From Yoonia sp034652275 (GTDB lineage Bacteria > Pseudomonadota > Alphaproteobacteria > Rhodobacterales > Rhodobacteraceae), in NCBI RefSeq assembly GCF_034652275.1, contig NZ_JAXIWG010000001.1, positions 930,001-994,000 of the forward strand: DNA of 64,000 nt. Direction: 5' to 3'. Position numbers and translations under genes: made by a program. Positions 42,524-51,210 of this stretch are shown here, in pieces (the stretch's first letter is position 1; each line of letters starts with the position of its first letter). The notes beneath the pieces were generated by a model. The model was not told where the DNA came from. It was given only the letters and a program-made list of their open reading frames with translations, and made no database searches.

Positions 42524-43921
42524 TCAGCCCTGCAATCTTGCAGGCAGCCCGTTCGCCCAAGTGCTGATCGTGCCAGCGCCAAGACAGACGACCATATCGC
42601 CCGGTTTGGCCTGTTCGCGGACCAGCCGTTCCAGATCATCCTCGGAATTGACGATGCGGGCGTGGCGGTGGCCGTGGCGGATCAGGCCTGCGACCAGATC
42701 GGTGTGGCTCGCACCTGCAATCGGGTCCTCGCCTGCGGCATAAACTTCCGAGATGCCGACAACATCGGCGTCATTGAAGCAGGAACAGAAATCCTCGAAA
42801 TGATGCGACAGGCGGCTGAAACGGTGCGGCTGATGCACGGCGATCACGCGGCCTGTGGTGGCCTGACGCGCGGCCTTGAGCACAGCAGCGATTTCCACCG
42901 GATGATGGCCGTAATCGTCGATGATGGTGACGCCGCCCACCTCGCCCACCTTGGTAAAGCGGCGATTGACCCCGCCAAAGCCCTTCAGCGCGGCGCGGAT
43001 CTCGTCCTTTTTCATCCCCAGATGCCGCGCCACGGCGACAGCGGCCAAGGCATTGGACACATTGTGATCGCCGGGCATCGGCAGGCTGCAGCCTTCGATC
43101 ACCTGATCCTCGGATTGCAGGGCAATGTCGAAATGCGCGACACCCGCCTTGTAGGTCAGGTTGATCGCGCGCACATCGGCCTGCGCGTTGAAACCGAAGG
43201 TCACGACGCGACGGTCGGTGATCTTGCCCACCAGCGCCTGCACCTCGGGGTGATCGGTGCAGCAGACAGCAAGACCGTAAAACGGGATGTTGGAGACGAA
43301 ATCATAGAACCCTTTGCGCAGGTTCTCGATGCTGCCCCAATGTTCCATATGTTCGGGGTCGATATTGGTGACGATGGCAATCGTTGCGGGCAGGCGGTTG
43401 AAGGTGCCGTCGCTCTCGTCCGCCTCGACCACCATCCATTCGCCCTGCCCCATGCGGGCGTTGGACCCGTAAGCGTGGATGATCCCGCCGTTGATGACCG
43501 TGGGGTCGATGCCGCCTTCGTCCAGCAATGCCGCGACCATCGTGGTTGTCGTCGTCTTGCCATGCGTGCCTGCAACAGCGACGTTGGATTTCAGGCGCAT
43601 CAGTTCGGCGAGCATTTCCGCGCGGCGCACTACCGGCAGTCCGTTCGCGCGCGCGGCGTCCAGTTCGGGATTGCCCGGTTTGATCGCGGAAGAAATCACG
43701 ACCACCTCGGCCCCTGTCAGGTTCTCGGCGCGCTGGCCTTCAAAGATGACAGCCCCCAGAGCCTTGAGCCGGTCGGTGATCTTGGTTGCTTTCAGGTCGG
43801 ACCCTTGGACGCGGTAGCCGTGGTTCAGCAGCACCTCGGCGATGCCGGACATGCCGATGCCGCCGATGCCGACGAAATGGATCGGGCCCACATCAAGGGG
43901 CAGTTTCGTTGCAGCATTCAT
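42524..43921 (-). CDS. murC: UDP-N-acetylmuramate--L-alanine ligase
   Basis: MurC adds the first amino acid (L-Ala) of the peptidoglycan stem. The protein (about 465 residues) has the N-terminal Rossmann IHFVGIGGIGMSGIAEVLL, the ATP loop VAGTHGKTTTTTMVAALL, the central EADESDGTFNRL and the C-terminal DDYGHHPVEIAAVL and HQPHRFSRL. The start is ambiguous: ATG 43921 (MNAATKLPLDVG) is chosen, but ATG 43942, overlapping the murG stop, would give translational coupling. Confidence 0.96.
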   Translation of the reverse strand: MNAATKLPLDVGPIHFVGIGGIGMSGIAEVLLNHGYRVQGSDLKATKITDRLKALGAVIFEGQRAENLTGAEVVVISSAIKPGNPELDAARANGLPVVRRAEMLAELMRLKSNVAVAGTHGKTTTTTMVAALLDEGGIDPTVINGGIIHAYGSNARMGQGEWMVVEADESDGTFNRLPATIAIVTNIDPEHMEHWGSIENLRKGFYDFVSNIPFYGLAVCCTDHPEVQALVGKITDRRVVTFGFNAQADVRAINLTYKAGVAHFDIALQSEDQVIEGCSLPMPGDHNVSNALAAVAVARHLGMKKDEIRAALKGFGGVNRRFTKVGEVGGVTIIDDYGHHPVEIAAVLKAARQATTGRVIAVHQPHRFSRLSHHFEDFCSCFNDADVVGISEVYAAGEDPIAGASHTDLVAGLIRHGHRHARIVNSEDDLERLVREQAKPGDMVVCLGAGTISTWANGLPARLQG

Positions 43922-43938
43922 CACCGGGGTTCCATCCA

Positions 43939-45036
43939 TCATCTTTTGCGCGCCTCTGCCAGATTTTCAACCAATTGCACAAGCCGGTCCGTGGCGTCCG
44001 GCACGCTGCAGGCGACCGCCTTGGTCGCCATACCCGTGGCCATGGCGTCATCCGACAGCAGGTTCTGCAGCGCCATCGTCAGGTTGGATGCGTCGAACTG
44101 CGCCTCGGTCATCATCAATGCGGCCCCTGCCTCGACCAGTTGGCGGGCGTTGGCGGTCTGTTCGTCACGCACGGCCGCCGCGAAAGGCACCCAGATCGCG
44201 GGCCGCCCGATCACGCTGACATCGGCCACCGTGGACGCACCAGAGCGGGAAATCACAAGCTGCGCCTCGCTCATCCGCGCGGGGACATCGGCGAAAAAGG
44301 TCTGCACATCGGCGGAAATGCCCGCCTCGGCATAGAAGGTCGCGACGCGGTCCATATCCTCGGCACGGGCCTGATGGCTGACGCGGATATTGGCGCGCAA
44401 ATGGTCCGGCAAGGCGGCGATGGCAGCAGGCACCACATCGGACATGATCCGCGCGCCTTGCGATCCGCCCAGCACCAAAAGCGCCATCGGGTAGTCCCCG
44501 GGCGGGATATAGGGCGCGCCCGCACGGTCCAGCACCGCCCTGCGGACCGGATTGCCTGTGTGGATGCCGGTCACGCCAGCTGGCAGGTCGGTCGGCCATG
44601 TACCGCAGGCGACCTGATCGACGCGCTTGGCAAAAATCTGGTTCACACGCCCCAAGACACCGTTCTGTTCATGGATCATGCGCGGCACACGCAAGGCCCA
44701 AGCGGCTGTCATCGCGGGGATCGCAGGATAGCCGCCGAAACCGACGACCACCGCAGGCCGGTCGCGCAGCATCCGCCATTTTGCGGCCGCGATGCCACCC
44801 GCGATGCGGAACGGCACGGCGAGTTTCTGCGCCAGCCCCCCACGGGCAAAGGTGGCGCTGCCGACGGTGCTGACCTCGACCGCCGCCGGAAAGCCGCCCG
44901 TGTAACGCGCGCCGCGCGCATCGGTGGACAGTTTCACGCGCCAGCCACGGGCCAGCATCGCCTCGGCCAAGGCTTGTGCAGGGAACATATGCCCGCCCGT
45001 GCCACCCGCGGCGATTATCAAAAGCGGCGCGGTCAC
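43939..45036 (-). CDS. murG: UDP-GlcNAc:lipid I N-acetylglucosaminyltransferase
   Basis: MurG makes lipid II at the inner membrane. The 365-residue protein has PLLIIAAGGTGGHMFPAQALA (glycine-rich loop), AVVVGFGGYPAIPAMTAAW, IHEQNGVLGRVN, LLVLGGSQGARIMSDVVP and the donor-site VISRSGASTVADVSVIGRPAIWVP. The conserved N-terminus requires a GTG start at 45036, which overlaps the ftsW stop (GTGA, 4 nt): MurG is made in step with FtsW. Length is normal. Confidence 0.97.
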   Translation of the reverse strand: MTAPLLIIAAGGTGGHMFPAQALAEAMLARGWRVKLSTDARGARYTGGFPAAVEVSTVGSATFARGGLAQKLAVPFRIAGGIAAAKWRMLRDRPAVVVGFGGYPAIPAMTAAWALRVPRMIHEQNGVLGRVNQIFAKRVDQVACGTWPTDLPAGVTGIHTGNPVRRAVLDRAGAPYIPPGDYPMALLVLGGSQGARIMSDVVPAAIAALPDHLRANIRVSHQARAEDMDRVATFYAEAGISADVQTFFADVPARMSEAQLVISRSGASTVADVSVIGRPAIWVPFAAAVRDEQTANARQLVEAGAALMMTEAQFDASNLTMALQNLLSDDAMATGMATKAVACSVPDATDRLVQLVENLAEARKR

Positions 45037-46202
45037 CGGTTGGCCCTGCGCAGCAGGATATCGCCGATTTCGCCTTGCGGACGCGACCGCGTGAAGGCCA
45101 GCAGCATCCCGATCGCGATGCCCCCCGCGATCAACGACGATCCGCCATAAGACACAAACGGCAGCGTCATCCCCTTGGCCGGCAGCAGACGCACGGCCAC
45201 GCCCATGTTGATCATCGCTTGCGCGCCAAAGATACAGGCAAGGCCGGTGCCTGCCAGCCGGATGAACGGGTCGCGTTCCTTCATCAGCCGCAAAAGCGAG
45301 CCCACAACGATGGTGGTATAAAGCGCGATGATGACCAGCACGCAGACCAACCCGTATTCCTCGGCAGCGACGGCGATGATGAAATCGGTATGCGCATCGG
45401 GCAGTGACCATTTCACCTGCCCCTCGCCCACGCCGACGCCGAAAAAGCCGCCTTCGCGGATCGCGTTGGTGGCAAAGCCAAGCTGTGTCGTCGGGTCGAC
45501 ATCCGGCGACAGGAACCCGTCGATCCGGCGCGCGAAATGTTCGGAATTGGAATAAAACAGGGTGCCGAGGAAAAACACGGCCACGGCCAGCCCGATCAGC
45601 AAGGTCATCGGCGCACCTGCGACGAAATACATCACACCCCAAGCAAACATAATCAGCGCCGCCTGCCCGAAATCAGGCTGGAAAGCGAGCAGCATGGCCA
45701 CCGCCATCGTCAGGATAAACGAATAGAGCTTGCCCGGAGGGCCGCCCAACTGGGTCGAGGCGGCCAGCAACCAAGCCGTCATCACGATGAAGCCGGGCTT
45801 GAGGAACTCGGATGGCTGCACGGATGCGAACCCCAGCGAATACCACCGCGTCGCCCCCTTGCCAAAATCGGTGCCAAAGAAGGGCAAGAACAAAAGCGAC
45901 ACGAATGCCGCGAAGAACCCAAGGATCGCCAGCCTGCGCACCATCGTGGGCGACATCATCGACACGGCGATCATCACGACAATCGCGGCCCCGCCGAACA
46001 CGGTCTGGCGGATGACGTAATGAAACGGCTCCAGCCCGTTTTTGGCAGCCAGCGGTGGCGATGCGGCAAAGCCCAGCAATAGCCCGATCCCGAACAGGAC
46101 CATCACGCAGGACAGCGTCCATTTATCGATCGTGCGCCACCACCGTGGAAGAACAGGGTCGCCGGATTGCACCGGAACCGCACCATAGACCATTTCCGTC
46201 AT
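45033..46202 (-). CDS. ftsW: Septal peptidoglycan polymerase FtsW (SEDS family)
   Basis: FtsW is the SEDS glycosyltransferase that polymerises lipid II at the septum together with FtsI. The 389-residue polytopic protein has the SEDS signatures GKGATRWYSLGFASVQPSEFLKPGFIVMTAW, FQPDFGQAALIMFAWGVMYF (with the conserved Asp), the periplasmic loop GEGQVKWSLPDAHTDFIIAVAAEEYG and LLPAKGMTLPFVSYGGSSLIA. It starts at ATG 46202. Because the upstream gene is on the other strand, ftsW must have its own promoter. Confidence 0.97.
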   Translation of the reverse strand: MTEMVYGAVPVQSGDPVLPRWWRTIDKWTLSCVMVLFGIGLLLGFAASPPLAAKNGLEPFHYVIRQTVFGGAAIVVMIAVSMMSPTMVRRLAILGFFAAFVSLLFLPFFGTDFGKGATRWYSLGFASVQPSEFLKPGFIVMTAWLLAASTQLGGPPGKLYSFILTMAVAMLLAFQPDFGQAALIMFAWGVMYFVAGAPMTLLIGLAVAVFFLGTLFYSNSEHFARRIDGFLSPDVDPTTQLGFATNAIREGGFFGVGVGEGQVKWSLPDAHTDFIIAVAAEEYGLVCVLVIIALYTTIVVGSLLRLMKERDPFIRLAGTGLACIFGAQAMINMGVAVRLLPAKGMTLPFVSYGGSSLIAGGIAIGMLLAFTRSRPQGEIGDILLRRANR

Positions 46203-46251
46203 GGATCACCGCCAATTTGCCTCAACCGCCCGTTTACCGGGTCTCGCAGTC

Positions 46252-46280
46252 AGCATAGACCGGCTTGGGCTGCGATTCCA
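46252..46280 (-). promoter_or_regulatory. Candidate promoter of ftsW-murG-murC
   Basis: On the minus strand TGGAAT (46280-46275), a 17-nt spacer and TATGCT (46257-46252), about 50 bp before the ftsW ATG in the 129-bp divergent region. The -35 matches poorly; the -10 equals that proposed for ftsZ. Confidence 0.35.
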
Positions 46281-46331
46281 CAGGAAATCTGCACCTTGCG
46301 CCCGCCCACGATCCGCGCCACATCGCGGCTT

Positions 46332-47510
46332 ATGAAAGTGCAGACACTGATCATCGGCGCAGGTGCCGCAGGCATGATGTGCGCGGCCCATGCCGGACCG
46401 GGCGTTCTGGTCGTCGACCATGCGCGCGCGGCGGGCGAGAAAATCCGCATTTCGGGCGGCGGGCGCTGCAATTTCACAAATCTGCATACAAGCGCCGCCA
46501 ATTTCATCAGCCAGAACCGGCATTTCGCGAAATCGGCGCTGGGGCGCTATACGCAGTGGGATTTCATCGCCCTTGTCGATGCGCATGGTATCCCGTGGCA
46601 TGAAAAGACGCTGGGGCAGTTGTTCTGCGACATCTCGGCCAAGGATATCATCGCCCTTTTGCGCACGGAAATGGCGCGCGCGGGCGCCGATCTCTGGCTT
46701 GAGACGCAGGTGGGCGAGATCGGGCATGACGGGACCGATTTCACTGTTCTGCTGACGCGGGATGGGCGCGATATCGCCGTAACAGCCCGCAATCTGGTGG
46801 TGGCCAGCGGCGGCAAGTCGATCCCCAAGATGGGGGCGACCGGCCTTGGCTATCAGATCGCGGACCATTTCGGCCTACCGGTGGTGACACCCCGCCCGGG
46901 CCTTGTGCCACTGACCTTTTCGGACGAGCGGTTCAAATCGCTGGCGGGCGTCGCGGCACCCGCGCGCGTCACGGCAGGTGGTACGGCCTTTGACGAAGCG
47001 CTGTTGTTCACCCATCGCGGGCTGTCGGGGCCAGCGGTGCTGCAAGCCTCGTCCCATTGGGAGGAAGGCGAACCGATCAGCATCAACCTGATCCCTGGCA
47101 CGGACCTGATGGGCGCCTTGCAGGGGCATCGGCACAGCGATGCGCGCAAGGCGCTGACGACGATCCTGTCGCTGTATCTGCCGGGGCGGCTGGTCGATTA
47201 CCTTGCCGAAGGCTTCGCCCTGACCGGAACCATGGCAGACCAAAGCGACGCACGGCTTGCCGCCATCTGCGCCACCCTGCAAGACTGGCTGGTGACACCG
47301 TCAGGGTCCGAAGGCTACCGGACCGCCGAGGTCACGCTGGGCGGCATCGACACATCGGCGCTGTCATCGCAGGCAATGGCGGCCAAGACCGTCCCCGGAC
47401 TTTACTTCATCGGTGAATGTGTCGACGTGACCGGATGGCTGGGGGGCTACAACTTTCAATGGGCCTGGTCGTCGGGTTGGGCGGCAGGACAGGCCATCCG
47501 GCAAGGATAA
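46332..47510 (+). CDS. BaiN/HI0933-like FAD-dependent oxidoreductase
   Basis: 392 residues. The dinucleotide-binding fold is at the N-terminus (TLIIGAGAAGMMCA), followed by the family hallmark ISGGGRCNFTN. Mid-protein VVASGGKSIPKMGATGLGYQIADHFG and the C-terminal TVPGLYFIGECVDVTGWLGGYNFQWAWSSGWAAGQA are typical of the HI0933/YhiN/BaiN family, whose physiological substrates are mostly unknown. It is on the plus strand inside the otherwise minus-strand division cluster, between murD/chemoreceptor and ftsW, and is divergent from ftsW. ATG 46332 is the start. Confidence 0.9.
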   Translation: MKVQTLIIGAGAAGMMCAAHAGPGVLVVDHARAAGEKIRISGGGRCNFTNLHTSAANFISQNRHFAKSALGRYTQWDFIALVDAHGIPWHEKTLGQLFCDISAKDIIALLRTEMARAGADLWLETQVGEIGHDGTDFTVLLTRDGRDIAVTARNLVVASGGKSIPKMGATGLGYQIADHFGLPVVTPRPGLVPLTFSDERFKSLAGVAAPARVTAGGTAFDEALLFTHRGLSGPAVLQASSHWEEGEPISINLIPGTDLMGALQGHRHSDARKALTTILSLYLPGRLVDYLAEGFALTGTMADQSDARLAAICATLQDWLVTPSGSEGYRTAEVTLGGIDTSALSSQAMAAKTVPGLYFIGECVDVTGWLGGYNFQWAWSSGWAAGQAIRQG

Positions 47511-47528
47511 GCCGGGGCGGGCCCCACC

Positions 47529-48968
47529 CTACGCTGCGCGCGACATTGGCTTACGTCCATGTGCCACATCCGTCAACACGAATTCATTGACAAGCTGCGT
47601 CAGCGCGCGCGCGGACTGCTGCATCGATGTGATCGCCGCCACCGTTTCTTCGGCCATCGCCGCGTTGTGTTGTGTCACCTGATCAAGCTGGGCAACACCG
47701 GTCGCAATCTCGCTGAGGCCGGTCGATTGTTCCTGAGACGAGCTGGCGACCTGCGACATCAGGACTGTGGCCCTGCCGACCTCGGTCACGATCCTGCCCA
47801 GCGCGTCGCCCGCCTGATCGGCCAAGTGGACGCCGTGGTCGACGAGTTCGGTGCTTTTCTGGATCAGGATTTTGATTTCCTTGGCGGAATCTGACGCCCG
47901 CTGCGCAAGATTGCGCACCTCTGACGCGACGACCGCAAAGCCCCGCCCTGCATCGCCGGCGCGCGCGGCTTCTACACCTGCGTTCAACGCCAGCAGGTTT
48001 GTCTGGAAGGCCATGTCATCAATCACGGTAACAATCTCGGCGATCTGGGCGGAAGCCTTGGCAATGTCGCGCATCATCTGGACGCTTTGCTGCACTACGT
48101 CGTTGCCGCGTTCGGCATTGTGCTGGGCCTGTGAAACAACCTGATCGGTTTCGCGCGTGGCCGCAGCCGATGACTTGACGGTCACGGTAATCTCCTCGAC
48201 CGCCGCAGCCGTCTGTTCGAGGGTTGCGGCCTGCGTTTCGGTGCGGCGCGACAGATCCTCGGCCGCGACGGTCATTTCCTGTGCATGCTGGGTAATCCCT
48301 GCGCTGGTTGTCTGGATCTGTTCGAGTAGCCCGCGGAACGTTCCCATCAGCGCATTGAGCGATTGCCGGATGCCATCATATCGCGCTGGATAGTCGCTTG
48401 TGTCGGGGCTTGGGACAGGCCGTGACAGATCGCGCGCGGCCATCCGTCCCATCCCGTCCTGAATATGGCGGAACGCTGTGTTCTGTTCTTCCATCTGGGC
48501 GGAAAAATACGCCTTGATCACGAAATGCATGTCGAGGCCGAATACCCGCGTCAAAAGCGGCAAGGCCCTGTCCACCTGCGTGCGGCGACCGACACCGGTC
48601 AATCCCCGCGCCTTTTTCAGCAGAAGGTCCTGAATCTGCGACGTCGCGTGGCTATAGCCCGACAGATATAGGAGAAACGGCAGCTGGATTTTGAAATGCA
48701 CCCGCCCCAGACGGTCCGCCGAGGTCAGATAGGCATCATCGAAGCGGGCCGCCAACAGCAATTCCCAATGCCGTTTCTGTTCATGCCGCGCATGGTCCAT
48801 CATCGCCTGATCGGGGAAGAACCGCATGCTGTCAGCATCCGAGGTCGCGAAATTGTAGAAATGGTCCAGAACATGGTCCATCAGCGGCATCACCACGGCA
48901 CCGGCGGCCCTGACGCTGTCGCGGTCAAGATCGAATTTTGCGAGCACCTGTTCGATTGTATCGGGCAT
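47529..48968 (-). CDS. Soluble globin-coupled methyl-accepting chemotaxis protein
   Basis: 479 residues with no membrane helix. Residues ~10-160 are a sensor globin: a helical domain with the probable heme-ligating proximal His91 in RLGRVHFKIQLPFLLYLSGYSH, as in HemAT-type oxygen sensors. A linker and a coiled-coil region lead to the conserved signalling tip at ~319-362 (DDMAFQTNLLALNAGVEAARAGDAGRGFAVVASEVRNLAQR) that contacts CheA/CheW. It probably senses O2 or another gas and controls taxis. ATG 48968 is preferred over a TTG five codons upstream. It lies 77 bp downstream of murD, same strand. No other che gene is in the window. Confidence 0.92.
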   Translation of the reverse strand: MPDTIEQVLAKFDLDRDSVRAAGAVVMPLMDHVLDHFYNFATSDADSMRFFPDQAMMDHARHEQKRHWELLLAARFDDAYLTSADRLGRVHFKIQLPFLLYLSGYSHATSQIQDLLLKKARGLTGVGRRTQVDRALPLLTRVFGLDMHFVIKAYFSAQMEEQNTAFRHIQDGMGRMAARDLSRPVPSPDTSDYPARYDGIRQSLNALMGTFRGLLEQIQTTSAGITQHAQEMTVAAEDLSRRTETQAATLEQTAAAVEEITVTVKSSAAATRETDQVVSQAQHNAERGNDVVQQSVQMMRDIAKASAQIAEIVTVIDDMAFQTNLLALNAGVEAARAGDAGRGFAVVASEVRNLAQRASDSAKEIKILIQKSTELVDHGVHLADQAGDALGRIVTEVGRATVLMSQVASSSQEQSTGLSEIATGVAQLDQVTQHNAAMAEETVAAITSMQQSARALTQLVNEFVLTDVAHGRKPMSRAA

Positions 48969-49045
48969 ACGGGCAACCTGCAATTATGGAAGGCGCACCC
49001 GATCTACAGGCCAACTCGTAAAGATTCCGTTGCCACTGGAGCGAT

Positions 49046-50458
49046 TTAAGCGGAAGTCCCCGACATCGTTGCCGTCACGCAGACGATGAAATCCGCGCCG
49101 CGCTGTTCGAAATTGTCGTATTGATCGAACGACGCCGCCGCAGGCGCCAGCAGCACGACATCGCCCGGTTCGGCCTCGGATGCGGCAAGGGCCACGGCAC
49201 GTGCCATCGTGGTGCAGACTTCGGCTGCAATGCCGGGCAGCTGGCGGGCAAAACCGGCAGCCTCCCGCCCGATGACATAGGCCTTGGCGACATGCGGCAG
49301 ATGCGGCAGCAGCGCGTCAAGCCCGCCTTCTTTCTGCAAGCCACCGCAGATCCATCGGATGCGGGGAAAGGCTTGCAGCGCCTTGGCGGCACTGTCGACA
49401 TTCGTGGCCTTGCTGTCGTTGACGAACCGCACGCCGTCCCGTTCCGCGACCAGTTGGCTGCGGTGCGGCAGGCCGGGGTAGGATTGCATCGCCGCCTCGA
49501 TGGTGCGGGGGCCAAGCCCCAGCGTGCGGCAGACCGCATAGGCGGCACAGGCGTTCTGGTGGTTATGCGCGCCGGGCAACCCCGCGATGGGGCGCAGGTC
49601 GATGGACCCGACCTGCCGGCCATGCCGGTATTCCGACAAGAACCCCTTGCGCGCAAAGACAGACCATGCGGCTTCGGTCAGCTTTTGCCCCGATGAGATC
49701 AGCAGCACGCGGTCATCCCCTGCCCCTTCGGACAACTGGTTGGCCAGATACCGGCCTTCGTTTTCATCAACGCCGATCACGGCGCGGTCGGGCCCCCCTT
49801 CGGCGAAGAGCCGCCGTTTGGCTGCGAAATACCCGCCATGCCCTGCATGCCGGTCCAGATGATCCGCCGATAGATTGGTCAGCACGGCCACGTCAGGCGT
49901 CATCGCACGCGCCAGATCGGTCTGGTAGGAGGAGAGTTCCAGCACGACAACCTCGCCATCGCGCGCGGGGTCGATGTCAAGCACGCCGCGCCCGATATTG
50001 CCTGCAAGCTGCGCAGGCCGCCCGCTTTCGGCCAAGATGTGGTGGATCAGTGCCGATGTGGTCGATTTCCCGTTCGATCCGGTCACGGCCACGACGCGGG
50101 GGGTGGTCTCGAACCCGTCCCAGTCGTCGGTGGCGAAGGACTTAAAGAACAGCCCGATGTCGTTGTCTACCGGCACGCGTGCGGCCCAAGCAGCGGCAAT
50201 GGCGGCGTGTGGTGCAGGATAAAGATGGGGTATGCCGGGACTGACGATCAGCGCCGTGACACCTGCGTAGGATGCGGGCTTGGTCAGGTCGCGCTGTTCC
50301 AACCCTGCCGCTTCGGCCGCCGCGCGGCCAGCAGGCCCATCATCCCAGACGACAACCTGAGCACCACCTGCCTGTAACGCCGCTGCCGCCGTCAGCCCTG
50401 ACCGCCCGAGCCCGAGAACGGCGACGGTCTGGCCGGTATATCCCTGCACAGGAATCAT
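49046..50458 (-). CDS. murD: UDP-N-acetylmuramoyl-L-alanine--D-glutamate ligase
   Basis: MurD adds D-Glu to the stem peptide. The 470-residue protein has VAVLGLGRSGLTAAAALQAGG, the ATP loop VAVTGSNGKSTTSALI, GNIGRGVLDI, ELSSYQTDL, LSADHLDRHAGHGGYFAAK and FVNDSKATNVDSAAKAL. ATG 50458 has GAGG about 6 nt upstream. It is separated from mraY by the 169-residue TerB-like gene and from ftsW by the chemoreceptor and flavoprotein genes; in many relatives murD and ftsW are adjacent. Confidence 0.97.
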   Translation of the reverse strand: MIPVQGYTGQTVAVLGLGRSGLTAAAALQAGGAQVVVWDDGPAGRAAAEAAGLEQRDLTKPASYAGVTALIVSPGIPHLYPAPHAAIAAAWAARVPVDNDIGLFFKSFATDDWDGFETTPRVVAVTGSNGKSTTSALIHHILAESGRPAQLAGNIGRGVLDIDPARDGEVVVLELSSYQTDLARAMTPDVAVLTNLSADHLDRHAGHGGYFAAKRRLFAEGGPDRAVIGVDENEGRYLANQLSEGAGDDRVLLISSGQKLTEAAWSVFARKGFLSEYRHGRQVGSIDLRPIAGLPGAHNHQNACAAYAVCRTLGLGPRTIEAAMQSYPGLPHRSQLVAERDGVRFVNDSKATNVDSAAKALQAFPRIRWICGGLQKEGGLDALLPHLPHVAKAYVIGREAAGFARQLPGIAAEVCTTMARAVALAASEAEPGDVVLLAPAAASFDQYDNFEQRGADFIVCVTATMSGTSA

Positions 50459-50627
50459 GAACTGCCTCTTTCTATAGATCGCCACAAAGTGCATTTTGTG
50501 GCCTGCACACGCAAGGGAATGAAGCCGACATTATCGCCACAGACCGCAGGCTTACCGCAGCCAAGAGGCCCTGCGCGCACATGAAAAAAGCTATGGCAAA
50601 GCAGCGGTCTGGCGTCGCAGCTTTTGC

Positions 50628-51137
50628 CTAGCGCAGGATGGCGCGCTTCATTTCGGCAACTGCATCAGCTTGCCTTGGGGACAGTACGTCTCCCACCAGC
50701 GCCATCAAGATGTCCTGCAGCGCAGCCCATGATGCGCTGCCGTCAATCTTGTAAAGCCTGCGCGACAGCTTGGCGATGGCAGCCTCCGGGGTGCCGCATT
50801 GGGCGACAAGCCAGCGCCCCAACACTTGGATCTCTTCGGCTTCGGCTGGACTGCACCGCTTGCGCAACATCTTGTCCAATCGGCTGCGTTGTTCCGCCGT
50901 CGGCAGGTTATCCAGTTCGATAAATGCCTGAGCCAAGGCGCAGATGGCGATATTGGGATCATCGATGCCTTCGACAGGATGCGCCTTGGTTTGCCTGCGA
51001 AAGGCAAGCTTGCGTGGCGCATTGCGCGCGACGGTCACCGCATCGGCGGCCACATCCAAAGCCTGACGCGGATTGGACCGGACCCAAAACCAGATTGCAC
51101 CCCCGACCGCTGTCAGGATTAAAATCACAATCGGCAT
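50628..51137 (-). CDS. Membrane-anchored hypothetical protein, possibly TerB-like
   Basis: 169 residues. One N-terminal helix (MPIVILILTAVGGAIWFWV) anchors a cytoplasmic, all-helical domain: DDPNIAICALAQAFIELDNLPTAEQRSRLDKMLRKRCSPAEAEEIQVLGRWLVAQCGTPEAAIAKLSRRLYKI. The pattern of an activity-type helix pair with Asp/Glu-rich turns recalls tellurite-resistance TerB domains, but I cannot confirm this. It lies between mraY and murD on the same strand, with 73 bp upstream and 169 bp downstream. Function unknown. Confidence 0.7.
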   Translation of the reverse strand: MPIVILILTAVGGAIWFWVRSNPRQALDVAADAVTVARNAPRKLAFRRQTKAHPVEGIDDPNIAICALAQAFIELDNLPTAEQRSRLDKMLRKRCSPAEAEEIQVLGRWLVAQCGTPEAAIAKLSRRLYKIDGSASWAALQDILMALVGDVLSPRQADAVAEMKRAILR

Positions 51138-51210
51138 TTTGAACCTCGTGCCCGCGCTACATTACACAATGCAGCAATACGTCGCACCTCGAGCAAATGC
51201 AACGCAGAGT

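Noticed and set aside
42422..44335. Long plus-strand open frame opposite murC and its neighbours
   Set aside because: murC, DUF2484 and the start of murG explain the DNA; the antisense product is low-complexity and His/Arg-rich.
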